Assembly (NCBI GenBank): GCA_026874595.1
Contig: CM049313.1
Span: 76,872,659-76,936,658 of the forward strand
Direction: 5' to 3'
Source of the DNA: Sipunculus nudus
Lineage: Eukaryota > Annelida > Sipuncula > Golfingiida > Sipunculidae
Length of the DNA stretch: 64,000 bases
Position 1 is the stretch's first letter, and each line of letters opens with the position of its first letter. Below, one piece after another: positions 10,524 through 21,084 of this stretch. The position numbers and the translations under genes were made by a program. The notes beneath the pieces are model-generated. The model was not told the origin of the DNA. It saw only the letters and a program-made list of their open reading frames with translations, and did no database searches.

Positions 10524-11101
10524 TCAGATTGGTGTGTTTATGGTAGTAAGTTTCTGTGAATCTTCATCCAATACCAACTGCTGATATCCATGACTGAGGT
10601 CTAGATTAGAAAAAGTTTTTCCTCCGCTTAGCTTTGTGTACAGTTCATCAGTATTTGGCAGGGGATAGTTATCTCCCTGGCTGGCTTTGTTCACTGTCAG
10701 TTTATAATCCCTACACAAACTGGTCTTTGATTTGATTTCAGATTCCAATCTGTGGAACAATTTATAGGGCTCCAACTGTTTTAGGCGCATTCAGAAGCTA
10801 CCTAAATACTCCCCAGGTACTAGGCTGGCTGGCAGCTAGAAGGTTAACACTTCAAACCTGATGTTTTGTTCTGAGCAGAAAAAGTCAGAAAAGACTCTTT
10901 TAACTGTATCATACACTGTTTCATTTTCTCATGGGTCTGGTACTGGTAAGTTGGAGAAAATTCCATATAATTCCTCGCCATATCTGTGGAGTAATAAAGC
11001 ACTTTGTCTAGGAGGTTGGTCAATCCCAGCAGTGACCAGATAGTTATCAAATTAGCTGATCCTCTTAACCCAACGTTGATTAGCAGAACAACAGGGCTCA
11101 T
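10524..11101 (-). pseudogene. Gypsy fragment E: Gag piece fused to start of reverse transcriptase
   Basis: Minus-strand remnant. From 11101 to about 10860, two frames give capsid-like Gag sequence (motifs LLLHRYGEELYGIF and DTVKRVFSDFF). From 10790 to 10524 the frame becomes the first third of a Gypsy RT, with RDYKLTVN, then GGKTFSNLDLSHGYQQL (catalytic motif A), then LTTINTPI. The zinc knuckle and protease normally found between these parts are absent, so an internal deletion has joined gag to RT. The frame stops right after NTPI, before the RT palm is complete. Confidence 0.75.
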
Positions 11102-11331
11102 ATTGAAAAGCAGGCATTGAAAGTTCTGTTATAGTGGCCATGATGCATAAAATTATACTCACAACAGTCTAAAAGCACATGTAAAATATTGAAATTGCAA
11201 CAAAATGTCAGTACGATGACCACGAGGATGTGGGTGATTATACTGGCGCGTTAGTCACTGTGTCTGGGCCTGGGTTCCACAAGTGTTGTCATTGTTATGT
11301 TATTGTAAATGGATAACTATTATCCAAAAGT

Positions 11332-12071
11332 TCATTGTAACACATCATTGCCACTTGTTTTGTTTTGTATTTCAAGGTTAGCCTTTTCTAGTTGAGCATA
11401 TTTGCGATTGCTTGGTGCCAACATTCTTGATGCATATGCTGTTTGCTGGAGACCTTGATCCGTATCATGAGAAGGTACTACTCCTAGTCCCACTTGAGAA
11501 TCATCACACTCCAACACCAGCTTCTGAGAAGGATCATAATGCACTAGTACATCTGCAGATTTTCACATTTCTTTACTCTTAAGGAAACTGTCCTCTTGTG
11601 GTGACTCCCACACCTACCTAGCATCCTTACAAAGTAGATCATAAAGTGGCTTGAGCAATGTGCTTGAGATGGGCAAGAATTTATGATAATAATTCACTAG
11701 TCCCAGGTAACTACGCAATTCGCCAATATTCTCAGGTTCTCTTGCATCCTGAATGCCTTGTAGTTTACTAAGGTCAGGGTTTATACCTTGTGCATCAATT
11801 TTATGTCCTACATAGGTCACACTGTCTCTCATGAACTCACATTTGTCTTTATTCAAATGGAGACCTGCATCCAAAATGTTCTGTAACACCAACTGCAGGT
11901 TGTTTACATGTTCTTCATGTGTTCTGCCAGGTACTAGTATATCATTTAAATATATTGTTGTGTTTTGCACACCTTGAAGAACTCCTTTGAGATTCAGCTC
12001 TTGAGTTTGACCATTTGTACTGAATGTTACCTTTGCTATTCCAAAAAGACATTTGCTGTCCTTAACATTTA
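11332..12071 (-). pseudogene. Gypsy fragment Y: second half of RT plus RNase H
   Basis: Minus strand. 12071-11614 carries the RT catalytic box as YLNDILVPGRT (second position D replaced by N: Y-L-N-D instead of Y-L-D-D), then CEFMRDSVTYVGHKI and LRSYLGLVNYYHKFLP of the thumb and connection. 11544-11332 carries the beginning of RNase H (LECDDSQVGLG). The family matches fragment E, but the order on the minus strand is reversed: this second half lies upstream of the first half at 10790. The two are therefore separate copies or a rearrangement. Confidence 0.78.
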
Positions 12072-12936
12072 TCACTCATCAACCTCTTGTTGTTTTTTTG
12101 TGTGTTATATATGTGCTTACGTATGTTTATGTGTAGTCTCTTTAGCGCTTAGGTGAATTGATGATTCGACGTGGTCTCAAGTGTGTGGGTGGTACGGCTT
12201 CTCAGGGGGGCTAGACTGCAGGTTTGTCTGTTACTGATTCTCCTTGACAGGTGTATCAACACAGTGTGGTACACGTCGAAGTTGTGCGTGGTTGTGTTGG
12301 ATGATACAAGGCAGGGCACTGAGTTTGCACAACCGTTTGTCGAGATGTTTATTTACAACTGTCTCCTCCCACTGGCAAGTGCCAAGTATTAACTGTTTCA
12401 TGCGCAAGTGATCACCTGTGCGCAGCAGTGGAAGATCTGTTGTGTTGCGATTGTAGTACTGTGCCTATTTCAGTTGTACAAACTGTTGTTCAGTATCAGT
12501 TTTGACAGCGTCAATGTACAAGGCTGACCACCAGGCAAACAAAGGTTGTAGGAGTTTGCTAGTTGTCAGCAGGAGAGTTTTTGTCCTGCAATTCATAAGT
12601 CTTTGAACTGGTCTTGTGTCAAAGCCTTGGGTGAAGGTATTGCAATGGTCAAAGATAGACAAAAAGAAATCTCCATTAGCTTTCTTGGCTTTCTGTATAA
12701 GTTTTTCAGGGTTTTGACAGCTGATTCTGCCTTGCCGTTAGCATTTCTGTGATATGGACTGGTGGTTACATGATCAAAACACCATTCTCTGAAAATTGTT
12801 GGAATGTCTCTGCTGTTAATTGTGATCCATTATCAGACACTACAGTGTCACTAGATTTCTGAGACCTGTTGTTGAACACGTAATGTTCAAATATTTCATA
12901 TGGTTCACCAAAGAAACATGTGTCTAGCTTAGTGAT
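12072..12936 (-). pseudogene. Element D: end of Gag fused to integrase and tail
   Basis: Third and last piece of the Gag of element D (KLDTCFFGEPYEIFEHY, 12936-12855). It passes without a break into the middle of an integrase, VVSDNGSQLT (second catalytic D), HVTTSPYH, then NGKAESAVKT (catalytic E), at 12850-12700. The integrase C-terminal domain follows with QGFDTRPVQRLMN, YYNRNTTDLPLLRTGD and a proline-rich tail ending near 12072. Protease, RT and RNase H are missing, so D suffered an internal deletion joining gag to integrase. Several frameshifts are present. A D-type 3' LTR was not found downstream. Confidence 0.75.
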
Positions 12937-13049
12937 TATAATATTAATACGTTTTATTAGCTTTCGTTTGTACATGTGTGATATGCAAAGATGGTGTATG
13001 GGGCGATCCCATCATGCACTATGGTAGGCTATTCTCCAAACATATTACA
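12937..13049 (-). repeat. 3' LTR of element A
   Basis: Minus strand begins TGTAATATGTTTGGAG and ends ATTATA (the TG...CA end has mutated to TA on the outer side). The polypurine tract AAAGAAAGGGGGA lies directly before it at 13050-13062. It matches 35814-35926 with about 10 mismatches. LTRs of ~113 bp are short for Gypsy. Confidence 0.88.
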
Positions 13050-13063
13050 TCCCCCTTTCTTTA

Positions 13064-13366
13064 TATATGTAGCTTCTGGGTGTAATTATCATAACTTCTG
13101 TTAGCATATGAAGGCTGATAGCTTCTAACTTCAAAGTGTCCTTAGAATGTATCATGTATATATATAGATTACATATGAAATACTTCATGCAAAATGAATT
13201 CAACTGTTGTTTACAGTCCGCATATATATGTATATATTTATCTCAAATGTAAATATATCTCTTAATGAAATCACCTGAATAAAATAGTTTTGTTCAATGT
13301 TGAGCATCTTCTTGCTTTTGTTCTTACTTATTAACTTATTTACTTTTCAGTAAGTCTCTGTGGTGG
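13064..13366. other. 3' untranslated part of element A
   Basis: AT-rich sequence between the end of pol and the polypurine tract. It contains TATATA-rich runs near 13155-13255. No coding sequence seen. Confidence 0.5.
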
Positions 13367-14466
13367 TTAACCCAAACGTCCACTCTTGTTAGTTTTAATG
13401 TCTGGTGACCGTGTTTTATCTATGGGTTTGGGCATCCCTTGTGGGTGTTCCCCTCCATGGTAGAGTGGTTGAAATCTCTCATTGATCGATGCTGTGTGAT
13501 CTGATCTTTTTAGAATTGACCTGTGCACTATTTTCTGATTTTGTTTTGGTACTGTAGTTTGATCATTATATGTCGGGTCTTGGAATCTCACAGTTTTCCT
13601 TGATATATCTAGTTCAAGTATGTGAGATATGTTTCTGTGCAGTGTTTTCCATTTGGCATGTTTACAAGGTGTGAACTCAGTTCATCACATTTTTGTTATA
13701 TTGAACCTTGCACCCATCTGCTTGTGTTTTGGTCTTGTATTGTGACTCTCTGTCCCACAACTAGATCAGGTAGTCTATGTTGATCATGGTATACCTTTTG
13801 CATTTGTTGTCTTTCTGTCTATCTCTGGTGGATTACTTCTTGCTGTGGTTGAGCGTTCTTAATGTTAACTGGTATGGTTGCTCTCAGTTTTCTGTTATTC
13901 AATAGCTCACCTGGTGATGGTATGACATTATCAATAGGTGGTGATCTCAGGTTCAGTACTGCCAGATCAAGATCTGTGCCCGATTCATGTGCTTTTGTCA
14001 TTGTGTTCTTCACAGTTTGTATTGTCCTGTCCACCATGCCATTGCTTCAGGGATAGTGTGAGCTTGATGTTATATGATTGAGTTGCCATCTGTTTACAAA
14101 ATCAGTGTATTCTTGGCTGCAGAAATAGCTACCATTGTCAGATATGACTGTTGTAGGGATACCTTGCTCACCAAATATTTGTTTGGTAGCATCAATGACT
14201 ACTCTGCTTGTGCAAGGTTTTCTGATTTTCTTGATAAATGGATTTATGCTATAGTAGTCCACAATAATTAAGTAATCATCTCCTTGGTAAAAGAATAAGT
14301 CTGTACCTACTTTGTCCAAAGGTCTGCTAGGGATCTCATGTGGTACCAGTAGTTGATTTGTTTGTGATTCTTTATGGCTCTGACAAGTTTCACAGTTTCT
14401 CACTCTTTGTCTACATCCTTTGTAATACCTGGTCAATAAACAGTAGATTTGGCCCGAAGTTGGCAT
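13367..14466 (-). pseudogene. Element A integrase with C-terminal tail
   Basis: DDE integrase that would insert the cDNA. In order on the minus strand: C-x2-C of the zinc finger (CETCQSH), first catalytic D in VGTDLFFYQGDDY, second D in VISDNGSYF, then after an in-frame TGA the third box reads NGMVDRTIQTVK. The catalytic glutamate (usually VER) is here aspartate, GAC. Residues up to SPGELLNNRKL follow, then a degenerate tail at 13591-13367 (RFQDPTYNDQTTV). The zinc-finger histidines lie near 14600 in another frame. It is broken and could not work. Confidence 0.85.
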
Positions 14467-14487
14467 TTGTTTAAACCCATATGCCCC

Positions 14488-15900
14488 TCATGTAGTTTGT
14501 TTAGTATTTTTCTCTCTCATTACACCAGGGATCATAACTCGATCACCCTTCAAGTATATACCATTTTCAATGTTGATGGTGTCTTTACAGCTCCAATAGT
14601 GTTTAATGATTTTGGGAACTTGCTGTGGATTATCTGGCCATCCATTCATAACAATTTCCTTCAATGCATGTAATTCAGGGTCTTTGTTTGTCTGATGTTG
14701 TAGTGTCTCATTTTTTGCTGTGGACATTTGTACTGTATGTATTGTTTTATCAAGATCAATTCAGGACCTGGTGTTGAGCTAAGAGGAGATAAAATGTCAG
14801 CGATGATCATTTCTTTTCCAGGCTTGTATACTATCTCAAAATCATACGGTTGTATGCGAGTAATGAGCCTCTGTAATCTCATTAGGGTGTCTCCCATTGA
14901 CTTGTGCTGTATGTTGACCAATTCTATCTGATTCTATCTTGACTGTGGCTTCATATATGAATGTGTGAAAGCACATGATACCAAAGACAACAGCTAGTAG
15001 TTCTTGCTCAATGTTTGAGTAAATCTTCTCAGCTTTTGTTAGAGCTTTGCTTGCGAACATTACTGGCTCATCGTTCTGGAGTAATACTGCTCCGAAACCT
15101 TTCGTTGAAGCATCAACTTGTATTGTTGTTGGTAGCTGTGTATTGAAGTATTTTAATGTTGTCTGTTCATATAGCATCTTTTGATATTTCTGAATATATT
15201 GTCATGAGATGAAGTCCGATCAAAGATTGTGTCTTTGTGAGTTATTTGACGCAAGGGATCTGTTAGTTGTGCTAAACATGGTATGAATGGTTGCATGTAG
15301 TTGACTAGTCCTAAGAATTGTTGCAATTCTGTGACATTGTTTGGGCTTGGTATGTTATGTATTGCTTCGACTTTCTGGGGATCTGGGTGAATCCCCAGAC
15401 CATCATAGTAGCATCCAAAAAATTTCACCATATTTGCTTTCACTTCAAATTTGTCGATGTTGTGTACTTGGCCATACTTCCTTGCTGTTTTCATCAAATG
15501 GTGTAGGTTGCTGTCATGCTATTGTATGGTGTGGCAATAAACGATTATGTCATCAGCTTTGCCAGCTGTGCCTGGACATTCAGCTAGTATCATGTCCATT
15601 TTTTCCTGGAACAAGTCTTGGCTCACTTTGAGGCCGAAGGGAAGTCTGTTAAATTTGTATCTCCCAAAAGGAGTGTTGAACATTGTAAGCAGAATTGAAT
15701 TGTGGTCCAACATAATGGCCCAATATCCAGATTTGGCACCTAACTTTGTAAATACCTTTGCACTTGCAAATTTATGGTTTAACTCTTCCAGTGTTGGTGT
15801 TTAATGGTAGGTGCGCTTCAAGGCTTCGTTTATGTGTTTTGGGTCTAGGCAGATTTGTAATTTTCCTTTTTTTTTATTGGCTAAATGCCAAGTTGCTTAG
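14488..15900 (-). pseudogene. Element A reverse transcriptase and RNase H
   Basis: On the minus strand, RT runs from about 15900 to 15153. Landmarks are ICLDPKHINEAL, FTKLGAKSGYWAIMLD (motif A, catalytic D replaced by G), NTPFGRYKFNRLPFGL, the ADDIIVY catalytic box near 15555, and thumb sequence LQQFLGLVNYMQPFIP. RNase H runs from 15177 to about 14840 (VDASTKGFGAVL, then IEQELLAVVFG), then continues in another frame with QPYDFEIVYKPGKE. The integrase N-terminus begins near 14727. Multiple frameshifts are present. Confidence 0.85.
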
Positions 15901-16325
15901 CCAGTCTGTTGGTTCTGTGACTTTCTCAATTACATTTTGTTCCTCCATTGCAGTGAGCTCATCTTTTATCTCATCCAATAACTGGACAGGGTATTTTCTT
16001 GGTGGTTATATGATGGGTGCTGCATCATCTCTAGTGTGAGTTTAGCTTCGCCAGGAAATCGACCTAGTCCTTTGAATCTATCTGGATAAATTTTGGGAGA
16101 TGATGTTTGTTGTGAATGACTGGCTCATTGTTGTTAGTGCTTGGTTTTGAGTGTGGAGTTGTTTTATTTTGGTCTAGCTTTGTTATTCTGTTCTATCTCC
16201 ACTGTTATGCTACAGTTAACTGTAATCAGATGTAGTTTTTCTGATGATGGTAGTCCGAGGATAGCAGGACCATCAGATTCAGCTATAAAAAAATTTACAA
16301 TCTCTCACTGGCTACTGTTGTACTT
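15901..16325 (-). pseudogene. Element A protease C-terminal half and linker to RT
   Basis: Directly left of the inserted element B the minus strand resumes the protease: after an in-frame TGA it reads FFIAESDGPAILGLP and HLITVNCSITVEI, the usual second half of this protease family. The N-terminal half with the active site is at 29632-29816. The linker that follows, around 16050-15900, is frameshifted. Confidence 0.78.
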
Positions 16326-16330
16326 GCTTT

Positions 16331-16554
16331 TATAGTGTTCTATTGTGGAAAACAAGATCAATAGAAACAACACATATCAAAACAAACAGTTTGTATTCAG
16401 AATCATGCCATGCACTTTTAAGCTGGCTCGCGGTACACATTCAAGATGGCTACCCGTACGTCTAGAAAGAATGCTGGGGTCACATGAGGTCAATTACCGT
16501 AAACACTTTACAAGCAGGGACCATTGCTTAAATAACTTAAGCAAGATCACTACA
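16331..16554 (-). repeat. 3' LTR of element B
   Basis: Minus strand begins TGTAGTGATCTTGC and ends AATAGAACACTATA. It is directly preceded by the polypurine tract AGTAGGGGAGGAAA (16568-16555). The outer end is set by the target duplication and by the point where it stops matching 29409-29631. The last bases are CTATA rather than CA, so either the true end is GAACA or this family ends differently. Confidence 0.85.
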
Positions 16555-17258
16555 TTTCCTCCCCTACTAGACTTTAAACATGCTATGTTAAATAACTAGA
16601 AGATAATCTACCAAAATTAAATAGTACATGTTGTAACATGTGAATATAGCTGAAATCTATGTTCTATCATAAAATATGGTAATTCTTCATGTAAGTAATC
16701 TGTATATGATGTTAACAATGAACTGCACATTAATTTTGTCCGCTCATCTTAATTTGTTTACTCTTGTTATGAATATGTTTACTCTTGTTATGATTTTCCA
16801 GTGTAGCACAATAAACTATTTCTTCACATATTGGTATCATTGTTATCATCATTCCACATATTTATGCATCATCTTGACATATATTAATATAAATAAGTGA
16901 TGTTTGATGAACAGCACATATATCAAACCTCTTAAAACAATATGCTATGCTTATCATTCGTTCATACAGCCAAATTTATCACCAATATGTAAATAAAGTC
17001 TAGCAAAGTATATTAATGTTCAAATAAACCTATATCTAAACCTGCTTGGTCCCGAATAGATGGTTTTAACATTAAGACAATGACAAATGCACTTGTTAAC
17101 AAATTATTGTCCATATGACTATGTTAGACATACTCTTGTGAAGTGTCTCTTAAACAAATGTCTCTGACATCTTTATTTTACTGATGAGAATAATGTCCAT
17201 CTATTAACTTTAAATCCTTAAGTAAACAACTTTGCAAAGTTAAACCAAATTATCTTAC
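16555..17258. other. 3' untranslated region of element B
   Basis: About 700 bases of AT-rich sequence between the end of pol and the 3' LTR, closing with the polypurine tract. No coding sequence or internal repeat ends recognised. Confidence 0.6.
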
Positions 17259-17518
17259 TCATTTTGGTTTCTTAGGGTCCACAAAAAAAAAATCATATCT
17301 CTTTGGTACAGACCTTACACGCTGTGGTCTGTTTAATGCACTTTGATTATTTACAGATTCATTACTAACCACAGTAGATTCTGATTCTGGCAATGTAGGA
17401 TTTTCCATATCTGATGATGTATTAATAATCTCACCATCACTCTGATTTTGCACAAATCTTTTCACATGTGTTGAATTTCTTCTGTAAGTTGCACCTTCTG
17501 TAGATTCTACCACAACAC
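17259..17518 (-). pseudogene. Element B, C-terminal tail of integrase/Pol
   Basis: Minus-strand frame that continues the integrase from the other side of the TIR transposon. The residues immediately after the junction are VVVESTEGATYRR, and the frame closes with RPQRVRSVPKRYD and a basic end before the stop at 17259. Pol proteins of this group usually end in such an R/P-rich motif. The frame is open throughout this piece. Confidence 0.8.
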
Positions 17519-17520
17519 TA

Positions 17521-19752
17521 CCGTAAATCTTGTTTTTATGGCCGCACGTCTATTTATAGCCGCACCCTGAGTTTGCAACGTCTCTTAAAGGAGCTCCCAC
17601 TGAGGTCCAAATACCCAAAACCTCCCTTAAAGGCCGCACCCCGACTCCGTCTCTGGCCTGAGGGTAAGATAATTAGTTGCACGTAGCAAAATAAATCACG
17701 ACATAGCTGCTTTAATGAAGATTAGAATAAAAAAGTATTAATTACAGAGGTTAAATATGTTGCCAGATTACGTATATTAAATATATTTAACGCTCGAGAT
17801 AGGGACAATACAGATATTTTGTCCCTAACGACTTTTGCACATGGATTGGCAGGCATTTATCAGAAAAAGAAAGATTCCCCGAACGATCGTTTCGTTTGAA
17901 TGGTGGTTACGCAAAACGATTCTTGTATGCATCAACACGCTTCTTTTCATGTAAAAGACCATAGTATGAACACTGAATTGAGGTTTATATGTACATTTAT
18001 TGAAGCAGAAAGCCTGAATACTATCCACTATTACGCACCATCACGCAGTAGCGTTCAGGGGGCGACATGATGGCTAAGACTGCTGAGACTGTCAGATTTT
18101 CAACCTGCAGGAACTTTATCACGGCTCGTGGTATACAAATAAAAATTTATATGTAGAACCTTGACATGTATATCTTTCGTGCGATATATAACTTGTTATA
18201 AAATCTTGGTAATTATCACCAAATAATACGTTTAAAACACCCCAACTGTAACACAGCGGCCCGTTGGGCATGGTCAAGCAACATTGAAATAAATGCCTAC
18301 TTTAAACTCATTTGCAACATTATTTAGCAACGATTATTTGTTTAGAAAGTAAAATAAATAAAAAGCTGACATCGTAAAGAGTCGCACAATGGCTGACGAT
18401 CGTTTTAAAATCAAGTTTGAGTACCGCCATGTGCTGAAACGCCCTGGTGTTCTGCTAAGAATATTTTGAACGGCTGTACGCGGTGGGTGGTAAACAGAAC
18501 AGCCACCTATTTCGTCCCAGTGTGCCTTGCGCGAACGCAACCTTGACAAGATGGCTCCCCACACGGACACTTCCTTGAGGAAAAAAACTTGCTTACCTCG
18601 ACCGGCCATTTTAATTTCACTTCAAAATCACTCGTTTTCACGCGTCATGTTTGCTATACGTGCGTATCTCGACAAGGTAACTTCAGTTATTTTAAAATTT
18701 AGTTGAGTTAACCAGCGATGTTTTCAAACGCATCAGCAAATTGTGACATGGAGCGATGTCAACGAACGATGTGACGATGATAATACCGAAGTTACCGGTA
18801 TGAAAATGATTCGAATCTTCAGAGTAATTCAAGAAATGGAATTTTCATCATAGATTAAGATTTCAAAATATTACTTTTAGAATTAAAATATACAGTGACT
18901 TTAAATGGATCAGCAGAATGTTCCTATCCAAAATATATTGAAAAATCAGTAGCAAACAAGAATACGGCACGGCATGTAAAATCTGTGTATTCACCAAATT
19001 CCATCGGCTGTAGTGACATGTTCTACCATTTATATCTACAAGCGGGTTTACCCTCTAACACTATTTCCATTCATACAATATATTCGTGATTGTATAAAAA
19101 AAAACAAAGAGTAAACAGAAGTAAATGACCGGGCTATACGCATTCAAGGATGAAGGTTTTCCAGAAACATAACATGGGGGCGAGAAAATGGGCTATTCAA
19201 TATTATGGTACATGTATCAGACATTATAAAAATGTCAGTGAGTAACCTGCTAAATTTTAACTTTAATAAAGATTTCATAGTGTTCTAAATTACATATTTT
19301 TATTTTCTGAATTATTTTTATGAACAACATAGATTCCAAGGCAATTCAGCTCCGTCAAAGGTATGACCGGTAATACCGATTTTTTCCAACAGACGTCACC
19401 CAAGTCCTCACTATGAATAATCTCATTCATTTTAATCTCGTAATAAGTGTTGTTATCGTTCAATGTTTATTGTTATTGTTTAATTTATTGCATATAATTA
19501 TTATATTTTATATGAACATTTAGACTATACAATTTTATACAATAAATCTGACTACAAAGAGTATTACCTCTGTGGTTAGCTTGATCTCCTATTATCGCCC
19601 AAAGGAGCGCCATGTCCGGGAGAGAGTTCTTCTCACAGTTCATTTCTGATAAACCATGTATTTATGGCCTCATCCCGAGTTCAGAAAAAAAGTCGAGATT
19701 TTCGATTTTGAGTTTGTTTTTAAGGCCGCGGCGATAAAAACAGGATTTACGG
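17521..19752. mobile_element. TIR DNA transposon, probably non-autonomous, inserted in element B
   Basis: The left end reads CCGTAAATCTTGTTTTTAT; the right end read backwards is CCGTAAATCCTGTTTTTAT, and the match extends a few bases further (GGCCGC versus CGCCGC). Both ends are flanked by TA (17519-17520, 19753-19754), which fits a TA target duplication. The subterminal sequence repeats GGCCGCAC motifs. No transposase is recognisable in 2232 bp. The longest open frame (18609-18334, minus, starting MAGRGK) has no known family. The superfamily is undecided; a TA duplication is typical of Tc1/mariner but not exclusive to it. Confidence 0.85.
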
Positions 19753-20569
19753 TATTACCACACTTATTCACCAACTTGTAAGGTACTGGTTCGAATGTTG
19801 TTGATAATTTATTCTGTCGTGACTGCTTTAACAGAACTAAATCACCTGGCTCAAGATCACTTGGCTCTGCTCCTCTCTTCTCATGCGTGTATATCTTACT
19901 TTTCTCTTTCTGGACCATATCAGGATCACGAAACTCTGTATCACCAATTTCCTCTGTGAATTCTGGCAACTTTGTTCTGACTTTTCTTTTAAACAACAAT
20001 TCTGCTGGCAGAACTCTTGTGACGGAATGTGGTGTGGTCCTGTATGCACGAAGATATATACGCAATTCCTTTTTCCAGTCTTTCTGCTCAGCTCGAGCTA
20101 TTTTAATGTGCTTTAGTATTGAACGATTTTGGCGTTCAACTTCACCGTTAGCTGCTGGATACAAGGGTGTTACACGTCTATGTCTGATCCCTTCCTCCTT
20201 CAAGTAGTTGATAAAGGGATTGGACGTAAATTGCGGACCATTATTCGTTGTGATGGTTAACGGACAACCATGTGTGGTGAACATTTTATCTAAACTGTCA
20301 ACAATTTTATCAGTAGTTACTGTTTTCAGAATGTTAATCTCATAGAAACAACTGAAATAGTCCACAACAACAAATACATAGTCACCTGAGGGTAGTGGTC
20401 CCAGTAAGTCTGCTGCAAGATCTTGCCATGGTCCACTTGGCAGTTTTGTAGGTCTCATTGGTTCTGGAGCTGTTGGTTTACTTACAAGCTGACACCCGTA
20501 ACATGCTTTCACAAATTTCTCGGCTTCTTTATCCATGCCTGGCCACCATAATTTTGATTGCAATCTCTG
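19753..20569 (-). pseudogene. Element B integrase core
   Basis: Minus strand, resuming directly left of BEL-1 with LQSKLWWPGM, then the CYGC half of the zinc finger. The catalytic core has the first D in AADLLGP (about residue 52 of the open frame). The second box reads TTNNGPQF near residue 107, where the catalytic aspartate is replaced by asparagine, and the third box ANGEVERQN carries the glutamate near residue 143 with 35 residues between. The C-terminal domain (DLEPGDLVLLKQ) is followed by KCGN at the TIR-transposon junction. The frame is otherwise open, but this integrase lacks a catalytic residue. Confidence 0.88.
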
Positions 20570-20826
20570 TGTGGGTTTCGTATGTCCGGAATCAAAAACC
20601 GACTAAGTTCTGGTGATAAAGTCTTTATTTACGCTCAAAACAAGAGTTTAAGAGGTAAACACAGTGCGAAGACCATCAAAACAACCTCAAAAACACTCGC
20701 AAAAGTACCCGGATGAACGCTGTGGTGTATCAGAAAAATTAATCCCCATATTTAAATACAGCGGTTAGTTCTTATAGCGTACCATAGGGGGCAGCACAGG
20801 ATGGTCATGGGTTTCTAGCCCTTACA
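20570..20826 (-). repeat. 3' LTR of BEL-1
   Basis: On the minus strand it starts TGTAAGGGCTAGAAACC and ends GGACATACGAAACCCACA. The polypurine tract AAGGGGCCGGTA (20838-20827) precedes it. It pairs with 26109-26365. Confidence 0.93.
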
Positions 20827-20976
20827 TACCGGCCCCTTAATTATCTAAAGCAAGGCTGAAGATAATTATCTTATATCATCACATGTGAATATAATCAACA
20901 TTACTATCAAACGTAAATTCTCGAAAAAGTGCGCAAGTTACATATTCGAAAGTATTCGAAAAGATAGGCATTCACT

Positions 20977-21084
20977 AGACCTTCACGGTCTTTACCTAGC
21001 GGCGCTGGGCTCGCACCAGGGCCTAACATATGATATCAGACCTTCACGGTCTTTACCTGGCGGCGCTAGGCTCGCACCAGGGTC
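20977..21084. repeat. Direct repeat in the 3' part of BEL-1
   Basis: A 47-base unit beginning AGACCTTCACGGTC occurs at 20977 and 21038 (period 61) with few mismatches. Each unit contains the short inverted pairs GACC/GGTC and CCTGG/CCAGG. It lies between the end of pol and the polypurine tract. Confidence 0.8.

Noticed and set aside
18334-18609. 91-codon minus-strand frame starting MAGRGK inside the TIR transposon, considered as a transposase or host gene
   Set aside because: No DDE landmarks or known family wording, too short for a transposase, no supporting signals. It ends in a hydrophobic low-complexity tail typical of chance frames in AT-rich DNA.
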